From: Solilutibacter silvestris
GTDB taxonomy: Bacteria > Pseudomonadota > Gammaproteobacteria > Xanthomonadales > Xanthomonadaceae
Length of the DNA stretch: 64,000 bases
NCBI RefSeq assembly: GCF_002895945.1
Contig: NZ_NPZB01000001.1
Span: forward strand, 511,501 to 575,500
Direction: 5' to 3'
The translations under genes and the position numbers were made by a program. Below, piece by piece: positions 21,634-30,023 of the stretch (position 1 is the first letter of the stretch; each line of letters begins with the position of its first letter). The notes below the pieces were generated by a model. The model was not told the origin of the DNA, did no database searches, and was given only the letters and a program-made list of their open reading frames with translations.

Positions 21634-21658
21634 AACAGGGCGCCACTGGCGCCCTGTT
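21634..21658. terminator. Bidirectional terminator between icd and MHYT gene
   Basis: Eleven-base-pair perfect stem AACAGGGCGCC / GGCGCCCTGTT with a three-base loop, preceded by an A-run and followed by T-rich bases, centred between two convergent genes. Confidence 0.8.
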
Positions 21659-21679
21659 CTGTATCGAACCACGCGATGT

Positions 21680-22426
21680 TCAGATCGTGATGTCGGCGCG
21701 CTTCTGGCGACGCAGCATCGTGACCACCAGGGTGACCGAGAGCAGGATCGTCGCCACCGCGAAGATGCCCATGCCAAGGTAGGCGCCGCCAAGGGTACCG
21801 GTCGCCGCAGCACTTGCATCGACGGGCACGAACTTGGCCGCGGCCATGCCGGTGTAGTGCATGCCGCACACCGCCACGCCCATCACCAATGCGCTGCCGA
21901 GCATCTGCGCCCAACCGCGAAGGTTGAAGGCCAGCCACAGCGCCACGCACGATGCCACGATCGCGATCGCGACCGAAGCGATCACCAGCGTGCCGTCGTA
22001 CTGGATTTCCGCAGGCATCCGCATCGCCGCCATGCCGGTGTAGTGCATGCCGGCCACGCCGAGTCCGGTGAGGATGCCGGCGAGCACCAGCTTGCCCATG
22101 TTGAACTGGCCGATGCCGACGATGGCGAGTCCGACCGCGACCGCCGCGAAGCCGATGATGGCCGAGAGGATGGTGAGTGGCATGTCATAGGTCACCGGCA
22201 TGTCCATCTTGCAGGCGAGCATGGCGATGAAGTGCATCGCCCAGATCGCGCCGACGCCGAGCGCTGCCGCGGAACCGAGCACCGATTGCCAGCGTTGCCC
22301 GGCCGTGCGCGCCGCCGGAATCGACACCGCCAGCTGCAGCGCGGTGAAGGAGCCGAGCACCGAAACCACATAAGACAGAGCGACAAGCAATGGATCGTGG
22401 ACGCATTGGATCGCATGATCGTGCAT
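21680..22426 (-). CDS. MHYT-domain integral membrane sensor
   Basis: A 248-residue protein made almost entirely of an MHYT domain: seven hydrophobic helices with repeated Met-His motifs (WAMHFIAMLA, GMHYTGMAAMRM, GMHYTGMAAAKF) that are proposed to bind copper and sense a diatomic gas or redox state. Here there is no attached GGDEF, EAL or kinase output, so it is a stand-alone sensor. It lies 57 bp downstream of a V4R-type gene on the same strand, which may be its partner. Confidence 0.88.
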   Translation of the reverse strand: MHDHAIQCVHDPLLVALSYVVSVLGSFTALQLAVSIPAARTAGQRWQSVLGSAAALGVGAIWAMHFIAMLACKMDMPVTYDMPLTILSAIIGFAAVAVGLAIVGIGQFNMGKLVLAGILTGLGVAGMHYTGMAAMRMPAEIQYDGTLVIASVAIAIVASCVALWLAFNLRGWAQMLGSALVMGVAVCGMHYTGMAAAKFVPVDASAAATGTLGGAYLGMGIFAVATILLSVTLVVTMLRRQKRADITI

Positions 22427-22483
22427 GGGTATTCCCCTTTTTCGTGGGTGATGGAGGACGGCGTGATGGGCGCTGTCGCCGGA

Positions 22484-23272
22484 TTACGCGTGGAACTCGA
22501 ACCTGCAGCAATCGTCGCCACGCGCGCAGCAACTGCTCTCGCTGACGCGTACCGTTCCGAGGTGCCCGGATTCGTTGAGCAGGCCTTCCAGGTAGCCGCG
22601 GAAGAAGTGGCATTGCGGCGTCGGCAGCGCCTTTTGTCCCGGCGTGCAGAACGGGCTGCTGGTGGTGGAAAGCGTGTCGCCTTCCTGCTTCACCGCGATG
22701 AGTTGTTTCAGCGCCGGCAGGGCGACATGGGCGATCGACCCGGACAGCGGCTGGTGCGCGCCGAGGACGAAGTCGCGCTTGAACACCCACGCACCGACGC
22801 GTGCGCCGATGTGGCGCATGGTGGCCTCGCGTTGCGCCGGATCGACACTGCGTTCGAGCGCCAGCACGGTGCCGAAAACCTGCGGGTAGTCGCGCGCGAC
22901 CTGCGGCAGCATCTGTTCGATGCGTTTCTGGTCGGGGATGTCGCTTTGCGCGGGTTGTGCCGGCGCGGCGGGTGCAGCGGTAGCGATGGGCGTCGCGGCG
23001 GTTGCTTGCGGGATCAGGGGCGCGTTGCCCGAATTCGGATCGAAGATGCCGGATTCGAAGCTGCTCACCATGTGATGGGTGCCGAGTTGTTCTTCCATCC
23101 GCAGCAGGTTGGCTTCCGGTCCCTTCACCAGCAACGACATGACGACGCCGCTGTCGGTATTCGCGCGGCGATGGCGCAACAGGGTGAACTGGTTGGCAAG
23201 CAGAGTGTCGCTCAACGCGATCAGCAGGCCTTCCTTGTAACTGGACACTACCCGCAATTCGACTTCGATCAT
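22484..23272 (-). CDS. V4R-like domain protein with N-terminal ACT-like region
   Basis: A 262-residue cytosolic protein. Residues 1-80 (MIEVELRVVSSYKEGLLIAL) resemble a small alpha/beta regulatory domain. An Ala/Pro linker (about 85-110) separates a C-terminal domain whose end, CHFFRGYLEGLL then VSESSCCARGDDCCRFEF, matches the Cys-rich terminus of V4R (4-vinyl reductase/ligand-binding) domains. Such domains bind small hydrophobic ligands or metals and often regulate transcription factors. Paired with the MHYT membrane sensor downstream. Assignment rests on the C-terminal motif, so the class is likely but the function unknown. Confidence 0.6.
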   Translation of the reverse strand: MIEVELRVVSSYKEGLLIALSDTLLANQFTLLRHRRANTDSGVVMSLLVKGPEANLLRMEEQLGTHHMVSSFESGIFDPNSGNAPLIPQATAATPIATAAPAAPAQPAQSDIPDQKRIEQMLPQVARDYPQVFGTVLALERSVDPAQREATMRHIGARVGAWVFKRDFVLGAHQPLSGSIAHVALPALKQLIAVKQEGDTLSTTSSPFCTPGQKALPTPQCHFFRGYLEGLLNESGHLGTVRVSESSCCARGDDCCRFEFHA

Positions 23273-23455
23273 TCCTGTTCCCCTTGTTGCCGTTTCCGGT
23301 GCCGGTTACATCGATCCAATGCACGGCGATCGACCCCCCGATCGACACCGTGGCACGGTGTGAAACCCGTCTTCGCGAAGATGAACGGATGCGCTGAATC
23401 TACCTGAATTCTTCAGCTATATGCAATCGGGTATGGTGCGATTTCTCCCATTCAG

Positions 23456-24037
23456 ATGAAGAAGAGCGGCACTGATCGCAAAACCGGGATGCTCATCGCG
23501 TTCAACAAACCGTATGGCGTGCTCTGCCAGTTCACTGATCGCAGCGTGCCGCCACGACCGACTCTGGCGCTGTTCGAGTTGCCGCCGCGGGTCTATGCCG
23601 CCGGGCGGCTCGATCACGACAGTGAAGGGCTGCTGTTGCTGACCGACGATGGGGCGCTGGTGCATCGCATCAGCCATCCCCGTCACACGCTGGGCAAGCG
23701 CTATTGGGTGCAGGTCGAGGGGGATCCCGGCGAAGACCAGCTGCGGCGCCTGCGCGATGGCGTGTCGCTCAACGATGGCCTGACCCTGCCGGCCGAGGCG
23801 CGACGCATCGACGCTCCGCCGATGTTGTGGCCGCGCGATCCGCCGATCCGCGTGCGCAAGACCGTGGTCGATGCCTGGCTGGAACTGCGCATCCACGAGG
23901 GACGCAATCGCCAGGTGCGGCGGATGACGGCGGCGGTCGGCTTGCCGACGTTGCGCCTGGTTCGCCATGCCATCGATCGCTGGCAACTCGATGGCCTGCA
24001 ACCGGGCGAATGGCGCGAAGTCTCGCCGCAGGGATGA
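23456..24037 (+). CDS. rluE: RluE-type 23S rRNA pseudouridine synthase
   Basis: A 193-residue RsuA/RluE-family enzyme without an S4 domain. The catalytic Asp is in AAGRLDHDSEGLLLLTDDG, and the family motifs LIAFNKPYGVLCQFT and EGRNRQVRRMTAAVGLPTLRLVR are intact. RluE modifies U2457 of 23S rRNA in E. coli. Starts at 23456 and 23489 are both plausible. Confidence 0.88.
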   Translation: MKKSGTDRKTGMLIAFNKPYGVLCQFTDRSVPPRPTLALFELPPRVYAAGRLDHDSEGLLLLTDDGALVHRISHPRHTLGKRYWVQVEGDPGEDQLRRLRDGVSLNDGLTLPAEARRIDAPPMLWPRDPPIRVRKTVVDAWLELRIHEGRNRQVRRMTAAVGLPTLRLVRHAIDRWQLDGLQPGEWREVSPQG

Positions 24038-24090
24038 TCTACACTTGTCCGGCCATGTCGCAGGCGTGGCAATAGAGACGGGGAGGGAAT

Positions 24091-25185
24091 TTGTCAGTCG
24101 TGACACATGCCGGTCGCATCCTGGTGGTGGATGACCAGGCCATCAATCTGCGCGTGGTGTCGTCGTTGCTGGAGCGCCAGGGCTATCAGGTGTCCTGCGC
24201 CAGCGGCGGCGAAGAAGCGCTGCAGGCGTGCCGGACCTCCATTCCCGATCTGATCCTGCTCGACATGATGATGCCGGGCATGGATGGCTTTTCCCTGCTC
24301 AAGGCGATCAAGTCCGACGAGTCGTTGCTGCGCGTTCCGGTGATCTGCCTGACGTCGGTGCAGGATCGCGACCTGCTGGTGCAGGCGTTCGAGGCCGGTG
24401 CGGTGGACTATGTCACCAAGCCGTTCATCGCCGAGGAGTTGCTGGCGCGCGTCGGCGTGCATGTCGGTTTGAAGATGACGCGCGATCGCCTGGAACGCGT
24501 TGCCAACGAACGCCAGGAGCTGGTCAATCTGGTTGCGCACGATCTCAAGAATCCGCTGACCAGCATCCTCTTCGCCAGCGACATCCTGGTGAACAACGGC
24601 GTCAAGCCGGAGCGGGTGCCACGCTATCTGCAGATGATCCACGAGAGTGCCAGCGATGCGTTGGGATACATCCGTCGCTATCTGGAATCGCAGGCACCGG
24701 GTGAAGAGGACGCAGTGGTCGACGCCGTCGCCGATCTCGATGCCGCGCTCGACTGGCTGGGCCAACGCTACGAATTGCAATGCGAAAGCAAGGGGCTGGT
24801 GTTGCGCATCAGTCATTCCACCAGCGATGCACGGGTGCAGATCGAACAGTTGGTGCTGCGCCAGGTGGCGGAAAACCTTGTCACCAATGCCCTGAAGTAC
24901 GCGGCCAAGGGCGGCGAATTGCATCTGGCCGCGCAGGCGGGCGCGCCGGGATTCTGGCGTTTGGTCGCGGAAGATCGCGGCCCGGGCATCAGTGCGCAAC
25001 AGCAGCGCAAACTGTTCAAGCCGTTCATGCGCCTCACCGATGGCGATCCGCTGGACGGGGTTTCCAGCGGTCTCGGCCTGTCACTGGCGCGGCATATCGT
25101 GATGAGTGCCGGTGGCCAGTTGTTCTACGAGGATCGCGAGGGCGGCGGCGCGCGCTTCGTGATCGAGTTGCCTGCCGCCGAGTGA
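24091..25185 (+). CDS. Response regulator receiver-histidine kinase protein
   Basis: A 364-residue cytosolic protein with domains in the unusual order REC then kinase. Residues ~8-125 are a receiver (ILVVDDQAINLRVV, phospho-Asp in LILLDMMMPGMDG, Lys in YVTKPF); then a HisKA dimerisation helix with LVNLVAHDLKNPLTS and an HATPase domain (QVAENLVTNALKYA, EDRGPGIS, SGLGLSLA). No membrane segment. It starts at TTG 24091 behind an exceptionally good GGGGAGGG ribosome binding site. The receiver probably gates the kinase or receives phosphate from another kinase. Target unknown. Confidence 0.88.
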   Translation: MSVVTHAGRILVVDDQAINLRVVSSLLERQGYQVSCASGGEEALQACRTSIPDLILLDMMMPGMDGFSLLKAIKSDESLLRVPVICLTSVQDRDLLVQAFEAGAVDYVTKPFIAEELLARVGVHVGLKMTRDRLERVANERQELVNLVAHDLKNPLTSILFASDILVNNGVKPERVPRYLQMIHESASDALGYIRRYLESQAPGEEDAVVDAVADLDAALDWLGQRYELQCESKGLVLRISHSTSDARVQIEQLVLRQVAENLVTNALKYAAKGGELHLAAQAGAPGFWRLVAEDRGPGISAQQQRKLFKPFMRLTDGDPLDGVSSGLGLSLARHIVMSAGGQLFYEDREGGGARFVIELPAAE

Positions 25186-25427
25186 GTTGAGTTGCGGCGA
25201 CGCGCGGCGTACCACAGCAGTCCGGCACCAGCGACTGCGGCGACCGCGAGCACGGGATTGCGCTTGATGGCGGTGCGGGCGACGCGCGATCCGGTCTTGA
25301 TCGCGCCGATCGCTGCGCCGGTTTCGATCCAGCGCATGGCATGGTCGGGGAGATGTTCCTTCACCGCATCGCCGACCTTGCCGGCGAGATCGGCCACGCG
25401 ATCGGTATAGGAATCGAGTTTGTTCAT
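25125..25427 (-). CDS. Small YqjD/DUF883-like ribosome- or membrane-associated protein
   Basis: A 100-residue protein: an amphipathic N-terminal half (MNKLDSYTDRVADLAGKVGD), a hydrophobic segment near the end (NPVLAVAAVAGAGLLWYAA) followed by Arg residues. This plan resembles the YqjD/ElaB/DUF883 group, though the family match is weak. Start at MNKLDSY (25427); the upstream frame is Arg-rich and unlikely. Its 3-prime end overlaps the convergent kinase gene by about 60 bp. Confidence 0.6.
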   Translation of the reverse strand: MNKLDSYTDRVADLAGKVGDAVKEHLPDHAMRWIETGAAIGAIKTGSRVARTAIKRNPVLAVAAVAGAGLLWYAARRRNSTHSAAGNSITKRAPPPSRSS

Positions 25428-25503
25428 GGCGAGGTTCCGTGCGGGCTGATGATCAGTGTCGGACGCGGAATGTTGTGGCGGCGTGAGGCGACGTATCCGG
25501 CGT

Positions 25504-27999
25504 TCACGTTCCGCGCGGTTTCGCGCGATGCGTCGCCGTCGCATTCCACGGATCGTCCGGCCACGGATGCCGGGGATAACGCCCCTTCATCTCTTTTTTC
25601 ACATCTGGATAGGTGCGATCCCAGAATCCGCGCAGATCCTGCGTCACCTGCAACGGGCGCCCACCCGGCGACAACAGATGCAGGGTGAGGGCGATGCGGC
25701 CATCGGCGATCCGCGGCGTTTCCGCCAATCCGAACAATTCCTGCAACTTCACTGCCAACACTGGCGATGCCGGCGTGCCGTCATCGTGCAAGGCGTATTC
25801 GATGGTCCGCTCCAATCCCGATGGTACCAGGGTGCGTGTCGGTGCCAGCGCGTCGATGCGTTGCCGCAGCGACCAATCGACCAACCCGCGCAATGCCTCG
25901 GATAACGCCGAAGTATCCAGCGCATCGATGCGACGCAGACTGACAAACGCTGGCCGCAGCCAGTCGTCGAGTGTCGCCAGCAACGCGGCATCGGAGAAAT
26001 CGGGCAGCGCGAGTTCCGGCATCCATGCGTGCAGGCATTGCACGCGGATGCGCCATTGCGCGAGTGTATCGTTCCATGGCAGCAGATCGAGTCCGCTTTC
26101 GCGCACGGCTTCGGTGAGCGCGGCGGCAGCGAGATCGGGATCGATCTTCCCTGCCGGACGCGCCGACAACACGATGCCGTCGAAGCGTTCGATGCGTTCG
26201 CTCAGCAGTGCCTGTTTCGCCGTATCCCAGCGCACTTCGTCGGATTCGCGCCAATGGGGGGCGAAGTCCGCGCGCAACCGCCGTTCATCGACGGGCAATG
26301 CGCGCAGGATCAATGCTTCGCGTGCTTCATGGCGCAGTTCGGCGATCACCAGCCACGGCTCGCCATACAGCGCGCTGTCGTCGAACAGGCGGGCGCCGCG
26401 ACCATTGCTCAACTGATAGCGCCGGGGATCGGAAGGATGCTGGCGGGCGATGCGGTCGGGATAGGCGTGCGCGAGCAGTGCGCCAAGTTCATGCGTCGCG
26501 ATTTGTGCGGGTGGTGCGGTGTCGATGCGCAACCGGCGCCGCCATTGCATCGCGGCGGCATCGATGGCGGCCAGCGCGGAACGATTGGCATCGGCAGGCG
26601 TGCGGCCGTTGCGGAACGAGGAAAGTGCCTGCCAGCGTTCGGCCAACGCGTCGCTGCGACTGCGCAAGGGATCGCGCGCTTCCAGCAATGCGGCGAGATC
26701 GCAGGCCAACGCGCGTGAAGTGTTGTCGCGGGCGGACAACAGCATCGCGGCGAGTCGCGGATGGGTGCCGAGCGCCAGCATGCGCCGGCCGCGCTCGCTG
26801 ATGTGGCCATCGGGCGTGATCGCCTCGAGGCGTTGCAGCAGATCGCGCGCGGATGCGAGAGTTCCGGGCGGTGGCGCATCGACGAAACGCAGGTCGCTGC
26901 CGCCCCAGGCCGCGAGCTCCAATGCCAGTGCGGCGAGATCGACTTGCGAAAGTTCCGGTCGTCGCTGCGGATCGAGTCGCTTCGATTCCGGCCACAGTCG
27001 ATAGGCATGGCCCTCGGCGACGCGACCGGCGCGACCGGCGCGCTGATCGGCGGACGATTGCGCGATCGCCACCGTGTCGAGTCGCGAGAAGCCGCTGTTG
27101 GGATCGAAACGCGGTTCGCGCGCCAGCCCACTGTCGATCACCACGCGCACGCCGGGCAGTGTCAGGCTCGATTCGGCGACATTGGTCGCCAGCACGATGC
27201 GGCGGCGACCGTCGGCATCGGGTTGCAGCAGGCGCGATTGTTGTTCCACCGGCAATTCGCCATGCAGGGCGAGGATGTCGATGCCCGGCAATGCGCCTTC
27301 CAGCAAGCGTTGCGCGGCCGTGATCTCGCGCAGGCCCGGCAGGAACACCAGCACGTCGCCGGGATGTGCGGCGATGGCATCGACCACCGCGCGCTTGACC
27401 TGATGTTCCAGCGCTTCGTCGCGCCGTGCCGCGAAATGATCGACGTGCACCGGGAAACTGCGACCGGCGCTGCTGATGCGCGGTGCATCGAGCCAGCGCG
27501 ACAGCGATTCGCCATCGAGCGTCGCCGACATCACCACGATGCGCAGGTCATCGCGCACTGAGGCCTGCACGTCAAGTGCCAGCGCGAGACCGAGATCGCT
27601 GGCGAGATGGCGTTCGTGGAATTCATCGAACAGGATCGCGCCGATGCCTTCCAGCAACGGATCGTCCTGCAGCATGCGGGTGAGGATGCCCTCGGTCACG
27701 ACTTCGATGCGAGTGCGCGCGGAGACCTTGTTGTCGAAACGGATGCGATAGCCCACCGTCTCGCCGACGCGTTCGCCCAATTGCGCCGCCATGAAACCGG
27801 CGGCGGCGCGCGCGGCAACGCGACGCGGTTCCAGCATCAGGAGTTTGCGGCCTTCCAGCCACGGCGCATCCAGCAGGGCCAATGGCAGTTGCGTGGTCTT
27901 GCCGGCGCCGGGCGGCGCTTCCAGCACCAGCCGCGTGTGCGTCGCCAGCGTGGCGCGCAACTCGGGCAAGATGGCGGTGATCGGGAACTGCATCTGCAC
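25504..27999 (-). CDS. hrpB: ATP-dependent RNA helicase HrpB
   Basis: An 831-residue DEAH-box helicase. Motif I is LEAPPGAGKTTQLPLALLDA (about residue 30-49), motif II is LFDEFHERHLASDLGLA, motif III SATLDGESL, and motif VI QSSADQRAGRAGRV. The C-terminal HrpB domain ends with LSPGGRPLQVTQDLRGFWDR and YPRHPWPDDP, diagnostic of HrpB. Role in bacteria is poorly known; it affects mRNA processing in some species. Start at 27999 or the Met two codons later. Confidence 0.93.
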   Translation of the reverse strand: MQMQFPITAILPELRATLATHTRLVLEAPPGAGKTTQLPLALLDAPWLEGRKLLMLEPRRVAARAAAGFMAAQLGERVGETVGYRIRFDNKVSARTRIEVVTEGILTRMLQDDPLLEGIGAILFDEFHERHLASDLGLALALDVQASVRDDLRIVVMSATLDGESLSRWLDAPRISSAGRSFPVHVDHFAARRDEALEHQVKRAVVDAIAAHPGDVLVFLPGLREITAAQRLLEGALPGIDILALHGELPVEQQSRLLQPDADGRRRIVLATNVAESSLTLPGVRVVIDSGLAREPRFDPNSGFSRLDTVAIAQSSADQRAGRAGRVAEGHAYRLWPESKRLDPQRRPELSQVDLAALALELAAWGGSDLRFVDAPPPGTLASARDLLQRLEAITPDGHISERGRRMLALGTHPRLAAMLLSARDNTSRALACDLAALLEARDPLRSRSDALAERWQALSSFRNGRTPADANRSALAAIDAAAMQWRRRLRIDTAPPAQIATHELGALLAHAYPDRIARQHPSDPRRYQLSNGRGARLFDDSALYGEPWLVIAELRHEAREALILRALPVDERRLRADFAPHWRESDEVRWDTAKQALLSERIERFDGIVLSARPAGKIDPDLAAAALTEAVRESGLDLLPWNDTLAQWRIRVQCLHAWMPELALPDFSDAALLATLDDWLRPAFVSLRRIDALDTSALSEALRGLVDWSLRQRIDALAPTRTLVPSGLERTIEYALHDDGTPASPVLAVKLQELFGLAETPRIADGRIALTLHLLSPGGRPLQVTQDLRGFWDRTYPDVKKEMKGRYPRHPWPDDPWNATATHRAKPRGT

Positions 28000-28040
28000 A
28001 TTGTAGAAGCGCCGGGCCGCCGGCCCGGTAAAATCGCCCC

Positions 28041-28874
28041 ATGCAACTCATCGACATCGGCGCCAACCTCACCCACGACAGCTTCGATCGCGACCGCGCT
28101 GCCGTCCTTGCCCGCGCGCAAGAGGCCGGCGTGGCACAACTGATCGTCACCGGCGCCAGCCGCGAGCATTCGCCGCAGGCGCTGGAGCTCGCACAAGCGC
28201 ATCCGGGCGTGCTGTTCGCCACCGCCGGCGTGCATCCGCATCACGCCAGCGAGTACACCGACGAATGCGATGCCGAGATGCGCGCGCTGCACGCGCATCC
28301 GCAAGTGGTCGCGGTCGGCGAGTGCGGCCTCGACTATTTTCGCGATTTCTCGCCACGGCCATCGCAGCGCACGGCCTTTGAGCGCCAGTTGCAGATCGCC
28401 GTCGACTTTTCTACCAACGGCGTGGGCAAGCCGCTCTTCCTGCACCAGCGCGATGCCCACGCCGACTTCATGGCGATGATGAAGAACTTCGACGGTCGTA
28501 TCGGCCCGGCGGTGGTGCATTGCTTCACCGGAACCCGCGAGGAGTTGTTCGACTACCTCGACAACGACTGGCATATCGGCATCACCGGCTGGTTGTGCGA
28601 TGAGCGCCGTGGCGCACATCTGCGCGAACTGGTGAAATCCATTCCGGCGAATCGATTGATGATCGAAACCGACGCGCCCTACCTGTTGCCGCGCACATTG
28701 AAGCCACTGCCGAAGGATCGCCGCAACGAGCCAGCCTTCCTCGCCCATATCGTCGAAGAGTTGGCACGCGATCGCGGCGAATCGCTGCAACAGGCCGCGG
28801 ATGCGAGCACGAACGCCGCACGTGCGTTTTTCCGCTTGCCGGATGCCGTGGCAGGTTCAATGTTAACAGGTTAA
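28041..28874 (+). CDS. tatD: TatD-family metal-dependent deoxyribonuclease
   Basis: A 277-residue TIM-barrel hydrolase. Metal ligands: IDIGANLTHD at the N-terminus (the usual HxH region has N in place of the first His, as in E. coli TatD), AVGECGLDYFRDFSPRPSQR, FLHQRDAHADF, VVHCFTG and the catalytic Asp in LMIETDAPYLLPR. TatD acts as a 3-prime to 5-prime exonuclease in DNA repair. Divergent from hrpB with a 41-bp gap. Confidence 0.93.
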   Translation: MQLIDIGANLTHDSFDRDRAAVLARAQEAGVAQLIVTGASREHSPQALELAQAHPGVLFATAGVHPHHASEYTDECDAEMRALHAHPQVVAVGECGLDYFRDFSPRPSQRTAFERQLQIAVDFSTNGVGKPLFLHQRDAHADFMAMMKNFDGRIGPAVVHCFTGTREELFDYLDNDWHIGITGWLCDERRGAHLRELVKSIPANRLMIETDAPYLLPRTLKPLPKDRRNEPAFLAHIVEELARDRGESLQQAADASTNAARAFFRLPDAVAGSMLTG

Positions 28875-28907
28875 ACTTCGCGGAAGATCCTCTTTCGGAA
28901 GTGTTCC

Positions 28908-30023
28908 ATGTCCTTGTCGATCCGCAGGCTCGCACTCGTCGCCTGCCTGCTCGCCATCGTGTTGCCGGGCTGCAAAAAGCAAGATGATGCCGCCACGAAA
29001 GCCGCCGAGCCTGCGCTCACCGTCAGCGTCATCCCGGTGCTGCAACAACAAGTCGCCAATGGACTCACGGTCTCCGGGCCGGTGTCGCCGGTGGAAGAAA
29101 TGCAATTGGGCGTGGAGATCAGCGGCCAGCGCGTCACCGCGCTCAAGGTCGATGTCGGCCAGTGGGTGAAGGCAGGCCAGGTGCTGCTCACGCTCGATCA
29201 CCGCACGCTCGATGCCGCGCTCGCGCAAGCGGATGCGAACCTGAAGCAGGCGCAAGCCGGTGCAGTGCTCGCCAAAGCCAACCTCGTGCGCGGCGAAGGC
29301 TTGGCGAAGGATCACTACATCAGCGCGTCGCAGCTCGACCAGCTGCGTGCAGCGAAACTGCAGGCCGATGCCCAGCTCGCGACGGCGCAGGCCGCGCGCG
29401 ATGCGTCCGCCTTGCAACGCAGTTTCGCCGAGTTGCGCGCACCGGCGAACGGCCAGATTTCCAAGCGGCTGGTGCAGCCGGGCCAGATCGCCGCGGGTGG
29501 CACCGAACTGATGCGCCTGATTCGCGATGGCAAGCTGGAGTGGCGCGCGGAACTGCCGGCATCGCAACTGTCGCTGGTCAAGCCGGGCGATCGCATCGCG
29601 TTGCGCGGTCGTGACGGCGAAATGGTCGAAGGCCGCGTGCGAGCGGTGAGTCCCGGCGTCGATGCCAGTTCGCGCACCGGCACCATGTACGCCGATCTGC
29701 CGCAACCGCAGGGCCTGCATCCGGGCACGTATCTGGAAGGACGCATCGACACCGGCCTCGCCGATTCGCCGGTGGTGCCGAGCGCGGCGATCGTGTTGCG
29801 TGACGGCTTCCAGACCGTGTTCGTCGTCGATGCGCAGAACAAGGTGCACGCGACGCGCATCGACACCGGCAGCAAGGACGGCGGACAGGTACAGGTGTTG
29901 CGCGGCCTCAAGGCCGGCGATCGCGTGGTGGTCGAAGGCACCGGCTTCCTCGCCGATGGCGATGTGGTGAAAGTGGTCGCGCCGAGTGCTGCCGGCGTCG
30001 CGAAAACGGGAACCACGCCATGA
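28908..30023 (+). CDS. RND efflux periplasmic adaptor (membrane fusion) lipoprotein
   Basis: A 371-residue HlyD/AcrA-family adaptor. The N-terminus carries a lipoprotein signal (LALVACLLAIVLPGCKK). The order is barrel-sandwich (GPVSPVEEMQLGVEISGQRV ... VGQWVKAGQVLLTLD), a coiled-coil hairpin (AQADANLKQAQAGAVLAKAN), the lipoyl return half (LRAPANGQISKRLVQPGQIA), then beta-barrel and proximal domains. Links the inner-membrane pump encoded next (4-bp overlap) to an outer-membrane channel that is not encoded nearby. Confidence 0.92.
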   Translation: MSLSIRRLALVACLLAIVLPGCKKQDDAATKAAEPALTVSVIPVLQQQVANGLTVSGPVSPVEEMQLGVEISGQRVTALKVDVGQWVKAGQVLLTLDHRTLDAALAQADANLKQAQAGAVLAKANLVRGEGLAKDHYISASQLDQLRAAKLQADAQLATAQAARDASALQRSFAELRAPANGQISKRLVQPGQIAAGGTELMRLIRDGKLEWRAELPASQLSLVKPGDRIALRGRDGEMVEGRVRAVSPGVDASSRTGTMYADLPQPQGLHPGTYLEGRIDTGLADSPVVPSAAIVLRDGFQTVFVVDAQNKVHATRIDTGSKDGGQVQVLRGLKAGDRVVVEGTGFLADGDVVKVVAPSAAGVAKTGTTP

